Shown here piece by piece: positions 52,976 through 61,162 of a stretch of 64,000 nt of DNA. Positions within the stretch are counted from its first letter, which is position 1; each line of letters starts with the position of its first letter. Made by a program: the position numbers and the translations under genes. Source of the DNA: DATBQN01 sp963799925. GTDB lineage: Bacteria > Acidobacteriota > Thermoanaerobaculia > Multivoradales > UBA5704. The stretch lies in assembly GCA_963799925.1 (NCBI GenBank), contig CAWCYZ010000002.1:1860001-1924000 (forward strand). Reading direction: 5' to 3'. The notes beneath the pieces are model-generated. The model saw only the letters and a program-made list of their open reading frames with translations, was not told the DNA's origin and searched no databases.

Positions 52976-54442
52976 GTGGGTGCCGCGGGCGTCAATCCCC
53001 ACGAGTTCCTGCTCCTCGCGCCGGAGATGCTGCTCGCGGCGGCGGGGCTGCTGCTGCTGCTCTTCGGAACCGTCGGCCGCGGCCTGGGCAACCGCGAGTC
53101 GTCCGTCGTCGCGATCCTGGGCCTGGTGTTCACCGCCGGTATCGTCCTGCGCATCCGCCAGCTCCTGCCGGGCCGGCACCTCCTGCTCGGCGGCATGTTC
53201 GTGCTCGACGGGTTCTCCTTCTTCTGGAAGCTCCTGGTCCTCGCCGCCACCATCCTCACCGTGCTCCTCTCGGTGCGCTTCGTCGAGGAGGCGCGCTACC
53301 GCGCCGCCGAGTACTACGCGCTCCTCCTCCTCGCCACCTCCGGCATGCTCTTCATGGCGAGCGGCTATTCTCTCCTGACCATCTGGATCGCGCTCGAGAC
53401 GATGGCCCTCTCGAGCTACATCCTCGCCGGCTACTTCAAGCGCGAGCTGCGCTCGACCGAGGCGGCGATGAAGTACTTCATCCTCGGAGCGACGTCGTCG
53501 GGCATCCTGCTCTACGGCATCTCGCTCCTCTACGGCGCCACCGGCACCGTCCAGCTCGACGAGCTGTCGCGCGGCCTCGCCGTCGCGGCGGCGGAGGGCA
53601 ATCGCCTGGTGCCGCTCGGCTGGATCCTCCTCGCCGCCGGCCTCCTCTTCAAGGTCTCGGCCGTCCCCTTCCACATCTGGACGCCGGACGTCTACGTCGG
53701 AGCGCCGACCCCGGTCACCGCCTACCTCGCCGTGGCCTCCAAGGCGGCGTCGTTCGCCATCCTGATCCGCATCCTCTACGAGGGGCTGGCGAGCCAGCGC
53801 GCCGGCTGGCAGACGATCGTGGCGGTGGTGGCGGCGGCGACGATGATCTGGGGGAACCTGGCGGCGCTCACCCAGGACAACGTCAAGCGCATGCTCGCCT
53901 ACAGCTCGATCGCCCATGCCGGCTACATCCTGATCGGCGTCCTGGCGGTGAACCAGCTCGGCCTCTGGTCGATCGCCTTCTACCTGCTCGCCTATACCTT
54001 CATCACCCTCGGCGCCTTCGGCACCGTGATCCTCCTCGAGCGCCGCGAGTACGCGGGGGAGACCTGCGCCGACTACGCCGGCCTCGCCGCCCGCTCGCCG
54101 TTCCTCGCCGCGATGATGCTCGTCTTCCTCGTCGCCCTGACCGGCATCCCGCCGACCGGCGGCTTCTTCGGCAAGGTCTACCTCTTCGCCGCGGCCGTCC
54201 AGGCGGGGTGGACCTGGGTGGCGGTCGTCGGCGTGGTGACCAGCGCCATCTCCCTCTACTACTATTTCCGCATCGTCGTCTACATGTACCAGCGCGACTC
54301 GACGGCGACGACCCCGGTGCCGCTCGCCGCGCCGGCGCTGGTCGGGGCGATCGCCTTCTGCGCCCTGGCGACGTTGGTCCTGGGCGTCTACCCGGGGCCG
54401 TTCATCGCCTTCGCCAAGCAGGCTCTGCTGCCGCTGCCCTGA
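52976..54442 (+). CDS. nuoN: NADH-quinone oxidoreductase subunit N
   Basis: The third antiporter-like subunit, 488 residues, about fourteen helices: FLLLAPEMLLAAAGLLLLLF, IWIALETMALSSYILAGYFK, STEAAMKYFILGATSSGILL, KVSAVPFHIWTPDVYVGAPT, VTAYLAVASKAASFAILIRI, KRMLAYSSIAHAGYILIGVL and GIPPTGGFFGKVYLFAAAVQ. The start is GTG 52976, one base past the nuoM stop. It ends the operon. No nuoE, nuoF or nuoG is found before or after. A weak stem, CCGTCCC with GGGACGG (54462-54495), follows. Confidence 0.95.
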   Translation: MGAAGVNPHEFLLLAPEMLLAAAGLLLLLFGTVGRGLGNRESSVVAILGLVFTAGIVLRIRQLLPGRHLLLGGMFVLDGFSFFWKLLVLAATILTVLLSVRFVEEARYRAAEYYALLLLATSGMLFMASGYSLLTIWIALETMALSSYILAGYFKRELRSTEAAMKYFILGATSSGILLYGISLLYGATGTVQLDELSRGLAVAAAEGNRLVPLGWILLAAGLLFKVSAVPFHIWTPDVYVGAPTPVTAYLAVASKAASFAILIRILYEGLASQRAGWQTIVAVVAAATMIWGNLAALTQDNVKRMLAYSSIAHAGYILIGVLAVNQLGLWSIAFYLLAYTFITLGAFGTVILLERREYAGETCADYAGLAARSPFLAAMMLVFLVALTGIPPTGGFFGKVYLFAAAVQAGWTWVAVVGVVTSAISLYYYFRIVVYMYQRDSTATTPVPLAAPALVGAIAFCALATLVLGVYPGPFIAFAKQALLPLP

Positions 54443-54601
54443 GACGTGCCGAAACGGCGAGCCGTCCCGACATCCTGGCCGGGGCGGTGGGACGGCGCCG
54501 TCCTCTCCAGGCTCCCTCCTCGTCCCCGACGGCGGACGCTCGGGGCCGGGCTGCCGGGCGTCGCCGTCGCCGGCGCTTCTCTCCAGGGCCGGCTAAACTG
54601 T

Positions 54602-54616
54602 TGGCACTCCTCGTGC
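54602..54616 (+). promoter_or_regulatory. Sigma-54-like promoter of the ECF sigma gene
   Basis: TGGCACTCCTCGTGC matches the -24/-12 pattern TGGCACN5TTGC at all fixed positions but one. Start of transcription would be near 54628, leaving a 30-base leader to the ATG at 54659. The NtrC-type activator at 2596 makes sigma-54 use in this organism likely. Confidence 0.5.
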
Positions 54617-54658
54617 GTATCTCTAGGTGGGGAGAGATCCCAGCCGAAGGGGGTCAGA

Positions 54659-55282
54659 ATGCCTAAAGAGACTGCGAACCACCAGAAAGGGTGGGACTTC
54701 GAGGCGGCAGCGATGCCCTTCGTGGACGCGCTGTACAACACCGCCTATCGCATGACGCGCAATTCCGAGGACGCCGAGGACCTGGTTCAGGAGAGCTACC
54801 TCAAGGCGTACCGGTACTACGACAAGTTCGAGGAAGGGACCAACTTCAAAGCGTGGTTGTTCAAGATTATGAAGAATACCTTCATAAACAACTACCGTAA
54901 GAAGCAGCAGGCTCCCGCCCTCTCGGACTTCGCCGATATCGAAGAGTCTTTCGAAAGCCAGGTGAGTGACGACGCCGCCCGGCAGATCAAGAACCCGGAA
55001 GAGGAGTTCCTCGAGAACGTGCTCGACGAGGACGTGCAACGGGCGCTCGACAAGCTGCCGCCGGACTACCGGATGGTGGTCATCCTGGCGGATCTCGAAG
55101 GCTTCTCCTACAAGGAGATCGCGGAGATCCTGGAGGTGCCGGTGGGAACGGTGATGAGCCGCCTCTACCGCGGCCGCCGGCTGCTCGAGGCGGCGATGCT
55201 CGAGTTCGCGCGCGAGCACGGGTACATCCGAGAGGGCGGCGAGCCGGCCAAGATGCGGAGCCGCGCCGCCGGCAGCAAATGA
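54659..55282 (+). CDS. ECF sigma factor (SigR/RpoE-like)
   Basis: A 207-residue extracytoplasmic-function sigma factor. Region 2: DALYNTAYRMTRNSEDAEDL, VQESYLKAYRYYDKFEEGTN, FKAWLFKIMKNTFINNYRKK. Region 4: ALDKLPPDYRMVVILADLEG, FSYKEIAEILEVPVGTVMSR, LYRGRRLLEAAM. A 30-residue acidic linker lies between. GAAGGGGGTCAG precedes the ATG. It is followed by a zinc-type anti-sigma gene, so it is probably held inactive by that protein. By similarity of the partner to RsrA, the signal may be disulfide stress. A sigma-54-like promoter is just ahead. Confidence 0.9.
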   Translation: MPKETANHQKGWDFEAAAMPFVDALYNTAYRMTRNSEDAEDLVQESYLKAYRYYDKFEEGTNFKAWLFKIMKNTFINNYRKKQQAPALSDFADIEESFESQVSDDAARQIKNPEEEFLENVLDEDVQRALDKLPPDYRMVVILADLEGFSYKEIAEILEVPVGTVMSRLYRGRRLLEAAMLEFAREHGYIREGGEPAKMRSRAAGSK

Positions 55283-55401
55283 GCGGCTTTTTTATCGATC
55301 GTCCCGCGGAATATCTCAACTTGGAGCCGAGTTGATTACGGCAGGCCGCGCACTGGATTCGAGCGGCAGTCTTCGAAGCACCGGATCGCGGAGGAAGGAC
55401 G

Positions 55402-55653
55402 ATGGATTGCAAACGGGTCGGCGAAGTGATCTTCCTGTTCTTCGACAACGAGATGGGCGAAGAGCTGCTGAGCCCGTTTCGAGATCACGTCTCGAGCTGC
55501 GGTGACTGCGCCAAGAAGATCGATTACACCCGCAAGCTCCTCCTCGTCGTGCGCCAGCGGTGCATGCGCTGCAGCGCGCCCGACCGGCTCCGCCACCGCA
55601 TCCTCTTCAACATGCCCCACCGTAACGGCAGCGGCCTCGATCAACCCCACTAG
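55402..55653 (+). CDS. RsrA-like zinc-binding anti-sigma factor
   Basis: An 83-residue ZAS-domain protein. Cys3, His29, Cys33 and Cys36 (RDHVSSCGDC) make the HxxxCxxC zinc site with the N-terminal Cys. A second pair, Cys54 and Cys57 (RQRCMRCSAPDRLRHRIL), matches the RCC region of RsrA. The whole layout (FFDNEM, the zinc site, then KLLLVVRQRC) is that of the redox-sensing RsrA, which releases SigR when its thiols form a disulfide. It follows the sigma gene by 119 bases. GAGGAAGGACG precedes the start. Confidence 0.85.
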   Translation: MDCKRVGEVIFLFFDNEMGEELLSPFRDHVSSCGDCAKKIDYTRKLLLVVRQRCMRCSAPDRLRHRILFNMPHRNGSGLDQPH

Positions 55654-55674
55654 CCGCCCGCGCGAGGAAACCCG

Positions 55675-56142
55675 GTGACCGCCAGCCCTCTCCGGCGCGC
55701 GCTACCGATCGCGCTCGCCGTCTCCCTGCTCCTTCTCGGCACTCTGCCGCTCGCCGCGCAGGGCGTCCGCCTGCGCGGCATCCGAGGCGAGCAGCTCGCC
55801 GAGTCCGAGCTCGACCACGGATCGACGATCGCGGTCATCTGGGCGAGCTGGTCGCCGCGCTCGCGCGACATCGTCGAGCGGGTCAATCCGCTCGCCGCGC
55901 GCTGGTCCGGCAAGGCGCGCGTCATCACGGTCAATTTCCAGGAGGACGGCAAGGCGGTCGAGCGGTTCCTGGCGGGCAAGGGCCTCTCGGTGCCGGTCTT
56001 TCTCGACACCGACGGCGCCTTCTCGAAGAAGTACGCCGTGGCGACCCTCCCGGGCCTCCTGATCGTCAAAGACGGCCAGGTCGCCTATCGCGGCAAGCTG
56101 CCGGACGATCCCGATCGAGTGATCGAAGGGGCGCTCCCTTGA
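55675..56142 (+). CDS. TlpA-like thioredoxin-fold protein lacking the active-site cysteines
   Basis: A 155-residue exported protein (signal peptide LPIALAVSLLLLGTLPLAAQ) with a TlpA/peroxiredoxin-like fold: TIAVIWASWSPRSRDIVERV, ARVITVNFQEDGKAVERFLA, VPVFLDTDGAFSKKYAVATL and PGLLIVKDGQVAYRGKLPDD. The usual WCxxC is WSPRS here: Ser60 and Ser63 replace both cysteines, while the Pro loop is kept. It therefore cannot do dithiol chemistry and may bind partners or peptides. GTG start with GAGGAAA ahead, 22 bases after the anti-sigma gene, so it is in the same unit. Confidence 0.8.
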   Translation: MTASPLRRALPIALAVSLLLLGTLPLAAQGVRLRGIRGEQLAESELDHGSTIAVIWASWSPRSRDIVERVNPLAARWSGKARVITVNFQEDGKAVERFLAGKGLSVPVFLDTDGAFSKKYAVATLPGLLIVKDGQVAYRGKLPDDPDRVIEGALP

Positions 56143-56242
56143 GAGCTGGATTGTAAAAATAGCTTGGATTGGATTGAAAGAATCGCCGAAATACCGCCCC
56201 GTCACCGCCGCTTTTGAAATATCCCCCGCGCACACCGATTTT

Positions 56243-56275
56243 AGGCTTGCAGGTCCGCAAGCCTTTCGCTACTAT
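56243..56275 (+). promoter_or_regulatory. Promoter with palindrome over the -35, ahead of the M23 gene
   Basis: AGGCTTGC-AGGTCC-GCAAGCCT (56243-56264) is a perfect 8-bp dyad. TTGCAG at 56247 and TACTAT at 56270 are 17 bases apart, so the dyad covers the -35. It could be an operator, or, read as RNA with the TTT that follows, a weak terminator of the gene upstream. The rest of 56143-56336 is AT-richer than the genes and carries no ORF. Confidence 0.45.
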
Positions 56276-56336
56276 CCGCCGGGTAGCCAACGAGCTATGT
56301 GACCTCTAGTCAACTCCCTGCGGGAGGTATGCCCGG

Positions 56337-57704
56337 ATGCAGCCATTTAGGGTACAACTCGATCGGCGCCTTCTGCGCCTCATCCTGCCCCTAGGGCTCA
56401 TCCTCCTCTCCATAAGCCTGCTGCAAATCACACGCCACCTGAAGGCCGACCACCACACCGCTCTTCCCTTGCCGCCGCTCGCTCAGTACAGCGCCAGCGC
56501 CGCTCTGCCCGACGAGGCGACGGCCCTGCTCGGCCGCGCCCGCGTGCCGGCGGAGTTCACGCTGCTGCGCGGCGAGACCATCACCCACGTCTTCGAGCGT
56601 CTGGGCCTCGCGAACGCGGATGCGCGCCAGGCGACGAGCGCCCTTTCCGAGCACGTCAACGTGCGGGCGCTGAAAGCCGGCAACCGCTATTCGGCCTTTT
56701 TCAACTCCGACTCCTCGCTCGCTTCGCTCGAGATCACGCTGGACGGCAACGGCCGCCTCGAGATGGCGCGGGCGGGCCGGCAGTGGGAGACCGTATGGCA
56801 GCCCTTCCAGCGCACGGTCGAGGTGCGGGCGATCACCGGCGAGGTCGACGGCTCGCTCGAGAGCTCGATCCGCCGGGCTGGCGGCCCGCTCGCCCTGGCC
56901 TACCGCATGGCGGACGTGCTCAAGTGGGACCTCGACTTCAACCGCGATCTGCACCGCGGCGACCGCTTCGAGGCGCTCTACGAAGAGGTCCGCATGAACG
57001 GCCGGACGATGGCGATCGGCAATCTGCTCTCGGTCGCCTATCAGGACGGCGACGGGCGGCGCCACGAGGCCTACCATTTCCGCGCCAACGACACCTACTA
57101 CGACGGCGCGGGCCAGCCGCTCAAGAAGATGTTCCTGCGCTCGCCGCTGCGCTACTCGCACATCACCTCGAGCTTCAGCATGCACCGCTTCCATCCGGTC
57201 CTCAACATCTTTCGGCCGCACTACGGCGTCGACTACGGCGCGCCGGTGGGGACGCCGGTCCAGGTCACCGGCAACGGCGTCGTGATCTTCACCGGTTGGG
57301 ATGCCGGCGGCGGCAACGTCGTCAAGGTCAAGCACGGCGAGCAGTACGTGACGAACTACCTCCATCTCTCGCGTTTCGCGAGCGGGATCCGGCCGGGCGC
57401 GCGGGTGCGGCAGGGCGAGATCATCGCCTACACCGGCGCGACGGGCCTCGCCACCGGCCCCCACCTCGACTACCGCGTCAAGTACCGCGACCAGTGGATC
57501 GATCCGCTGTCGCTGAACAGCGTCCGCGACGAGGCGATCCCGTCGTATCAGCTCGCCTCCTTCCGCTCCTGGCGGGACGAGCTGCGGGCGAGCATGGAGA
57601 GCGGCCGGGTGCTGCCCTCGCTCAAGTCGCGCCTGCCGGATCTGCAGCGGGCGATCGACGCCGGGCCCTCCGCGCAGCCCTTGGCCGGAGCGCTCGCGCG
57701 GTAG
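56337..57704 (+). CDS. M23 family peptidase, membrane-anchored (peptidoglycan endopeptidase)
   Basis: A 455-residue protein with one N-terminal membrane helix (LILPLGLILLSISLLQI), a LysM/OapA-like region (FTLLRGETITHVFERLGLAN), a middle domain and a C-terminal M23 lysostaphin-like domain: SSFSMHRFHPVLNIFRPHYG, VDYGAPVGTPVQVTGNGVVI, NYLHLSRF, GLATGPHLDYRVKYRDQWID. The zinc ligands (H of RPHYG, D of VDYGAP, H of GPHLDY) are all present, so it should be active, like MepM or ShyA-type enzymes that open wall cross-links. GGGAGGT lies 8 bases before the ATG. Confidence 0.92.
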   Translation: MQPFRVQLDRRLLRLILPLGLILLSISLLQITRHLKADHHTALPLPPLAQYSASAALPDEATALLGRARVPAEFTLLRGETITHVFERLGLANADARQATSALSEHVNVRALKAGNRYSAFFNSDSSLASLEITLDGNGRLEMARAGRQWETVWQPFQRTVEVRAITGEVDGSLESSIRRAGGPLALAYRMADVLKWDLDFNRDLHRGDRFEALYEEVRMNGRTMAIGNLLSVAYQDGDGRRHEAYHFRANDTYYDGAGQPLKKMFLRSPLRYSHITSSFSMHRFHPVLNIFRPHYGVDYGAPVGTPVQVTGNGVVIFTGWDAGGGNVVKVKHGEQYVTNYLHLSRFASGIRPGARVRQGEIIAYTGATGLATGPHLDYRVKYRDQWIDPLSLNSVRDEAIPSYQLASFRSWRDELRASMESGRVLPSLKSRLPDLQRAIDAGPSAQPLAGALAR

Positions 57705-57755
57705 CCTTCCTCTGACGACTCTCGAAAGCTCCCTGTCACCTCGAGGGCTCGCGGC

Positions 57756-58751
57756 GTGAACGGCGCGCGGGCTCGCGCCTGGTGCCGCGTCGACTTCGCC
57801 GGCGGCACTCTCGACATCTGGCCGCTCGGCCTCCTTCATCCTGGAGCGCGGACCGTCAACGTCGCGATCGACCTCGCGGCCACCGTTCGCCTCATCCCCG
57901 CGAGCTCCGGGTATCGCGTGCGCCAGGGCGATGTCGCCATCGAGGCCGCTTCGCCCGCCGCGCTCGCCGGCGAGCCCGAAGGGGCGCTCGCCGGGACGAT
58001 CGCGGCGGCGCTCGATCTGCCGCCGTTCGAGGCGGTCCTGGCGAGCGACTCGCCGCGGGGCGGGGGATTGGGGGCGAGCTCGGCGCTCGCCGTGGCGCTC
58101 ATCGCCGCGGCGGAGGAGGCGTTCGACCTCCGGCGCTCGTCTTGCCCGGAGCGGGTGCACCTGGCGCGGGATCTCGAGGCCCGGATGATGGGTTTGCCGA
58201 CGGGCATCCAGGATCACTACCCGGCGCTCCTCGGCGGCGCGCTCGAGATCGAGGCGCGGGCCGGCGGCGAGCGCGTGCGCCCGCTCGAGGTCGATTTCGG
58301 CAGGCTGGGGGCGAGCCTCCTCGTCGCCTACTCGGGGCAGAGCCACTTCTCGGCGGGAAACAACTGGCAGGTGGTGCGCCGGCGCCTGGAGGGCGAGGCG
58401 GCGGTCACCGAGCTCTTCGCGGGCATCGCCGCAGCGGCGGGCGAGATCGCGCCGGCGCTCGAGGCGGGTGACCTCCGCCGCGTCGGCGAGCTGATGAGCC
58501 GGGAGTGGTCCTACCGCAGGCGGCTGGCGCCGGGGATCTCGACCCCCTTGCTCGAGAGCCTCATCGCCGCCGCGCTCGCCGCTGGCGCCTGGGGCGGCAA
58601 GGCGTGCGGCGCGGGAGGCGGAGGCTGCCTCGCCTTCCTGTGCCCTCCCGCGGCGCGGGAGACGGTCGCTCGTGAGCTCCAGGCCGCGGGTGCGACGATC
58701 CTCGCCGTCCGTCCGGCGGCGGAGCCGATGCGAGTCGAGCTGGAATCTTAG
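57756..58751 (+). CDS. GHMP-family sugar kinase (heptose kinase-like)
   Basis: A 331-residue kinase of the galactokinase-homoserine-mevalonate group. Motifs: RVDFAGGTLDIWPLGLLHPG, ATP loop SPRGGGLGASSALAVALIAA, PTGIQDHYPALLGGALEIEA and the C-terminal GGKACGAGGGGCLAFLCPP. The DFAGGTLDIWP start is typical of D-glycero-D-manno-heptose-7-phosphate or fucose kinases, so it probably serves surface polysaccharide synthesis; the exact sugar is inferred. GTG 57756 is the start. It stands 51 bases after the M23 gene. Confidence 0.82.
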   Translation: MNGARARAWCRVDFAGGTLDIWPLGLLHPGARTVNVAIDLAATVRLIPASSGYRVRQGDVAIEAASPAALAGEPEGALAGTIAAALDLPPFEAVLASDSPRGGGLGASSALAVALIAAAEEAFDLRRSSCPERVHLARDLEARMMGLPTGIQDHYPALLGGALEIEARAGGERVRPLEVDFGRLGASLLVAYSGQSHFSAGNNWQVVRRRLEGEAAVTELFAGIAAAAGEIAPALEAGDLRRVGELMSREWSYRRRLAPGISTPLLESLIAAALAAGAWGGKACGAGGGGCLAFLCPPAARETVARELQAAGATILAVRPAAEPMRVELES

Positions 58752-58764
58752 AGAGAAAGGACGC

Positions 58765-58794
58765 CGCCGTCGCGCCGGGCGCGGCGCGACGGCG
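58765..58794. terminator. Hairpin between convergent genes
   Basis: CGCCGTCGCGCC pairs perfectly with GGCGCGACGGCG around GGGCGC. It lies between the sugar kinase gene and the convergent secreted-protein gene and can serve both. There is no U tract. Confidence 0.6.
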
Positions 58795-58806
58795 ATCCGG
58801 CCGGGC

Positions 58807-60201
58807 TCACTGGCGGACCCGGTGGTCGAGGAGCTGCTGCGCCTTGTCCAGGGTGAGCTGGTCGCTCAGCTGGATGCCGTGGGCGCCGCTCCAGCCTGCC
58901 GGCGCCGCTTCGGTGTATTGGATCAGGCTTCCCTGTTGCCAGGAGACCAAGGCCTTCTGACCGTCCTCGGAAGAGTAGAGCAGCACCGTGCCGTCGCCGA
59001 GGCTCGGGACCGGACGGCTCGCCGCGACCTGGAGCTGGAAGAGGTGCGTCTCGCTCGTCGGCACCGGATCGTCCGGCAGGCTGTGGACCTCTTCGATCGC
59101 CGTCTTGAGCGCCGTCGAGGCCGCGTTCTGGTTCACCAGGCCGCCATGCCCGAGCTTGACGCCGACGTCGATGATCTGCGCGCGAGAACCCTCCGCAAGG
59201 CTCTGCAGCCCCTCTGGAGCGGGAGTGCCGGGCGGAACGCCCTTCAGGATCAGCGCGTGGACCCGCTCTGCCATGGTCCGCGCGAAGTCGGGGTAGAACG
59301 AGGTGGCGCTGGCCAGGATGGCGGCGCTCGCCGAATCGGCCAGAGCTGGGAGCTGGCGCGGGTAGAGCCTGGCGCCGACATCGATGATCTGCGCGCGCGA
59401 AAGATCGGCGAGCGAGCTCAGCTGGCGCGGCAGAGCGCCGACCTCGATCGCGACGAGGCGCTTCGAAACCGCGTCCGCGAAGGTCACGATGACCGTCTGA
59501 TCGCTCGTCCCCGTTTGCAGGCGGGGGGCGAGGAGGAGCGACTTGGGGACGTCGGGGTTGGCGGTCAGGGCCGGGCTCGCGTCGTAGTCGTTCAGACGGA
59601 AGATCGGGTTCGAGCCGAGATACCGGCCGTCGTCGAGGATGATGGGCGTGTAGAAGGTGTCCTGGGTCCCGGCGGCGTTGTCCTCGGCCCACACCAGGTG
59701 GAGCACCGTCCGGTTGACGGTCGTCGAGGTGCCGTCGGCGGCGACCGAGACATAGGACTCGCGGGTCACGCCGAGCTGCGGCGAGCTCTTCTTGGCGAAC
59801 GGGTCGCCCAGCACCGGGATCACCTGGCCCCACTGGCCGTTGTGGAAGCTTCCCAGGTTCAGGATCGGATGGATCAGGCTCACCTGCGTCTGCCAGACCA
59901 TGAACAGGGTGGCCGAGGACTCTTCGTAGAGGAGGAACGGGAGCTGCTCGACGTCCGCGTTCTCGGTGCCTGGCACGAGCAGGCGCGTCGTGCCCTTCAC
60001 GGGGTCGGTCACGTCGAGAGCGAGGACGACGTTCTTGCCGTCGGTCTCCTGGCCGCCTGGGAAGAGGTCGGCGTACCGGCCGGCATGGGTGGTGAAGATC
60101 TCGCCGTCCGCTCCCAGCGCGCTCTGGCGGTCGAAGCCGAAGGCGGCGGCGCAGAGCGCGAGCCCGAGAGCGAAAGCGATGAAGGAGGTGCGCGCGTTCA
60201 T
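58807..60201 (-). CDS. Secreted protein of unknown function with an internal repeat
   Basis: A 464-residue exported protein (signal peptide FIAFALGLALCAAAFG). The first 260 residues are beta-rich (LVLALDVTDPVKG-like strands, TLFMVWQTQVSLIHPILNLG, VLHLVWAEDNAAG, DTFYTPIILDDGRYLG) and resemble a propeller. After it come two related helical units, LADLSRAQIIDVGARLYPRQ and LAEGSRAQIIDVGVKLGHGG, then another beta segment. No enzyme motif is seen. It is the last gene of an operon with a TPR protein (8 bases apart) and an XRE regulator, so it is probably the exported product of a regulated unit. Confidence 0.65.
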   Translation of the reverse strand: MNARTSFIAFALGLALCAAAFGFDRQSALGADGEIFTTHAGRYADLFPGGQETDGKNVVLALDVTDPVKGTTRLLVPGTENADVEQLPFLLYEESSATLFMVWQTQVSLIHPILNLGSFHNGQWGQVIPVLGDPFAKKSSPQLGVTRESYVSVAADGTSTTVNRTVLHLVWAEDNAAGTQDTFYTPIILDDGRYLGSNPIFRLNDYDASPALTANPDVPKSLLLAPRLQTGTSDQTVIVTFADAVSKRLVAIEVGALPRQLSSLADLSRAQIIDVGARLYPRQLPALADSASAAILASATSFYPDFARTMAERVHALILKGVPPGTPAPEGLQSLAEGSRAQIIDVGVKLGHGGLVNQNAASTALKTAIEEVHSLPDDPVPTSETHLFQLQVAASRPVPSLGDGTVLLYSSEDGQKALVSWQQGSLIQYTEAAPAGWSGAHGIQLSDQLTLDKAQQLLDHRVRQ

Positions 60202-60209
60202 AGTCGGTC

Positions 60210-61112
60210 TCAGGCTTTCAGGTTGATGAGCTTGCGGACGTCGATCGCCATCAGGAAGCTCGGCAGGTAGGGCTGGTCAGGGAAATAGCTCTCCTGCAGG
60301 CGCGAGAAGTAGCTCCTCGCCTTGGCGCTGTCGCCCTGCAGATTGGCCGCCTCGCCGAGCAGGTAGAGGGCGTTCTTGATGGCGTCGGCGTCGCCGGTCG
60401 ATTCGGCGATCGCGAGGGCCTTCCTGCCGTGGCGCGCGGCGTGGCGAGGACGGCCGGACTCGAGATGGGCGAAGCAGAGGTCGAGCCGCGGGCAGAGCTC
60501 GTAGCGCTCGGCGCCGATGCGGCGCAGCGTCACCAGGCTCTCGTGGAAGAGCGGATAGCTCTCCCGCAGCCGGCCCTGCAGGACGCGGCAGTATCCCAGG
60601 TTGTCGAGCATCATCGCCCGCCGGATGCTCGGCTCGCGGCACAGCGAGAGCGCCGTCTCGTAATGGGAGCAGGCGTCGTCGATCAGGCTCTGGGCGAGGA
60701 GGGCGTTGCCGATCTGGTTGTGGCTCGAGGCGATCCAGTCGACCCGCTCGAGCAGCTCGGAGCGGTCGCGTGCCAGGCGAGCGTAGAACAGGGACTTCTT
60801 GAAGTCCTTCCGGTCTTCATGGAAGCGGGCGATGTTGTAGGCGGCGAGACGGCAGTTCCCCGGGTCCTCGCCGCGCAGCAGGATCTCGCGCAGGCGCGGC
60901 ACCTCGTCGTCTCCGGAGCCCAGGGCGATCGCCGCCGCAGAGAGGTTGCAGAGCGCGAGGTCGCGCAGCCGGCGATCGCCGAGCGTATCGGCGATCGCCG
61001 ATGCCTGCTGATAGAGGGAGAGCGCCGTCTCGATGTGGCCGGCGTCGATCGCCTGACGGCCGCGCTCGTTGAGATCTTCGAAGACCAGCACCGGATCGCT
61101 AACGTCCACCAT
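60210..61112 (-). CDS. TPR-repeat protein
   Basis: A 300-residue soluble protein with about five to six TPR-like units: LNERGRQAIDAGHIETALSL, CRLAAYNIARFHEDRKDFKK, IASSHNQIGNALLAQSLIDD, AMMLDNLGYCRVLQGRLRES, DLCFAHLESGRPRHAARHGR and NALYLLGEAANLQGDSAKAR. It has no signal peptide. It resembles the TPR sensor part of the Rap/PlcR-like group that pairs with XRE domains, here encoded as a separate protein next to an XRE gene. A regulatory protein-binding or signal-binding role is inferred. Confidence 0.75.
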   Translation of the reverse strand: MVDVSDPVLVFEDLNERGRQAIDAGHIETALSLYQQASAIADTLGDRRLRDLALCNLSAAAIALGSGDDEVPRLREILLRGEDPGNCRLAAYNIARFHEDRKDFKKSLFYARLARDRSELLERVDWIASSHNQIGNALLAQSLIDDACSHYETALSLCREPSIRRAMMLDNLGYCRVLQGRLRESYPLFHESLVTLRRIGAERYELCPRLDLCFAHLESGRPRHAARHGRKALAIAESTGDADAIKNALYLLGEAANLQGDSAKARSYFSRLQESYFPDQPYLPSFLMAIDVRKLINLKA

Positions 61113-61162
61113 AGCCCACCGTCACACGCCCCCTTCTGACCTACGATTGACCTGCGATGTCG

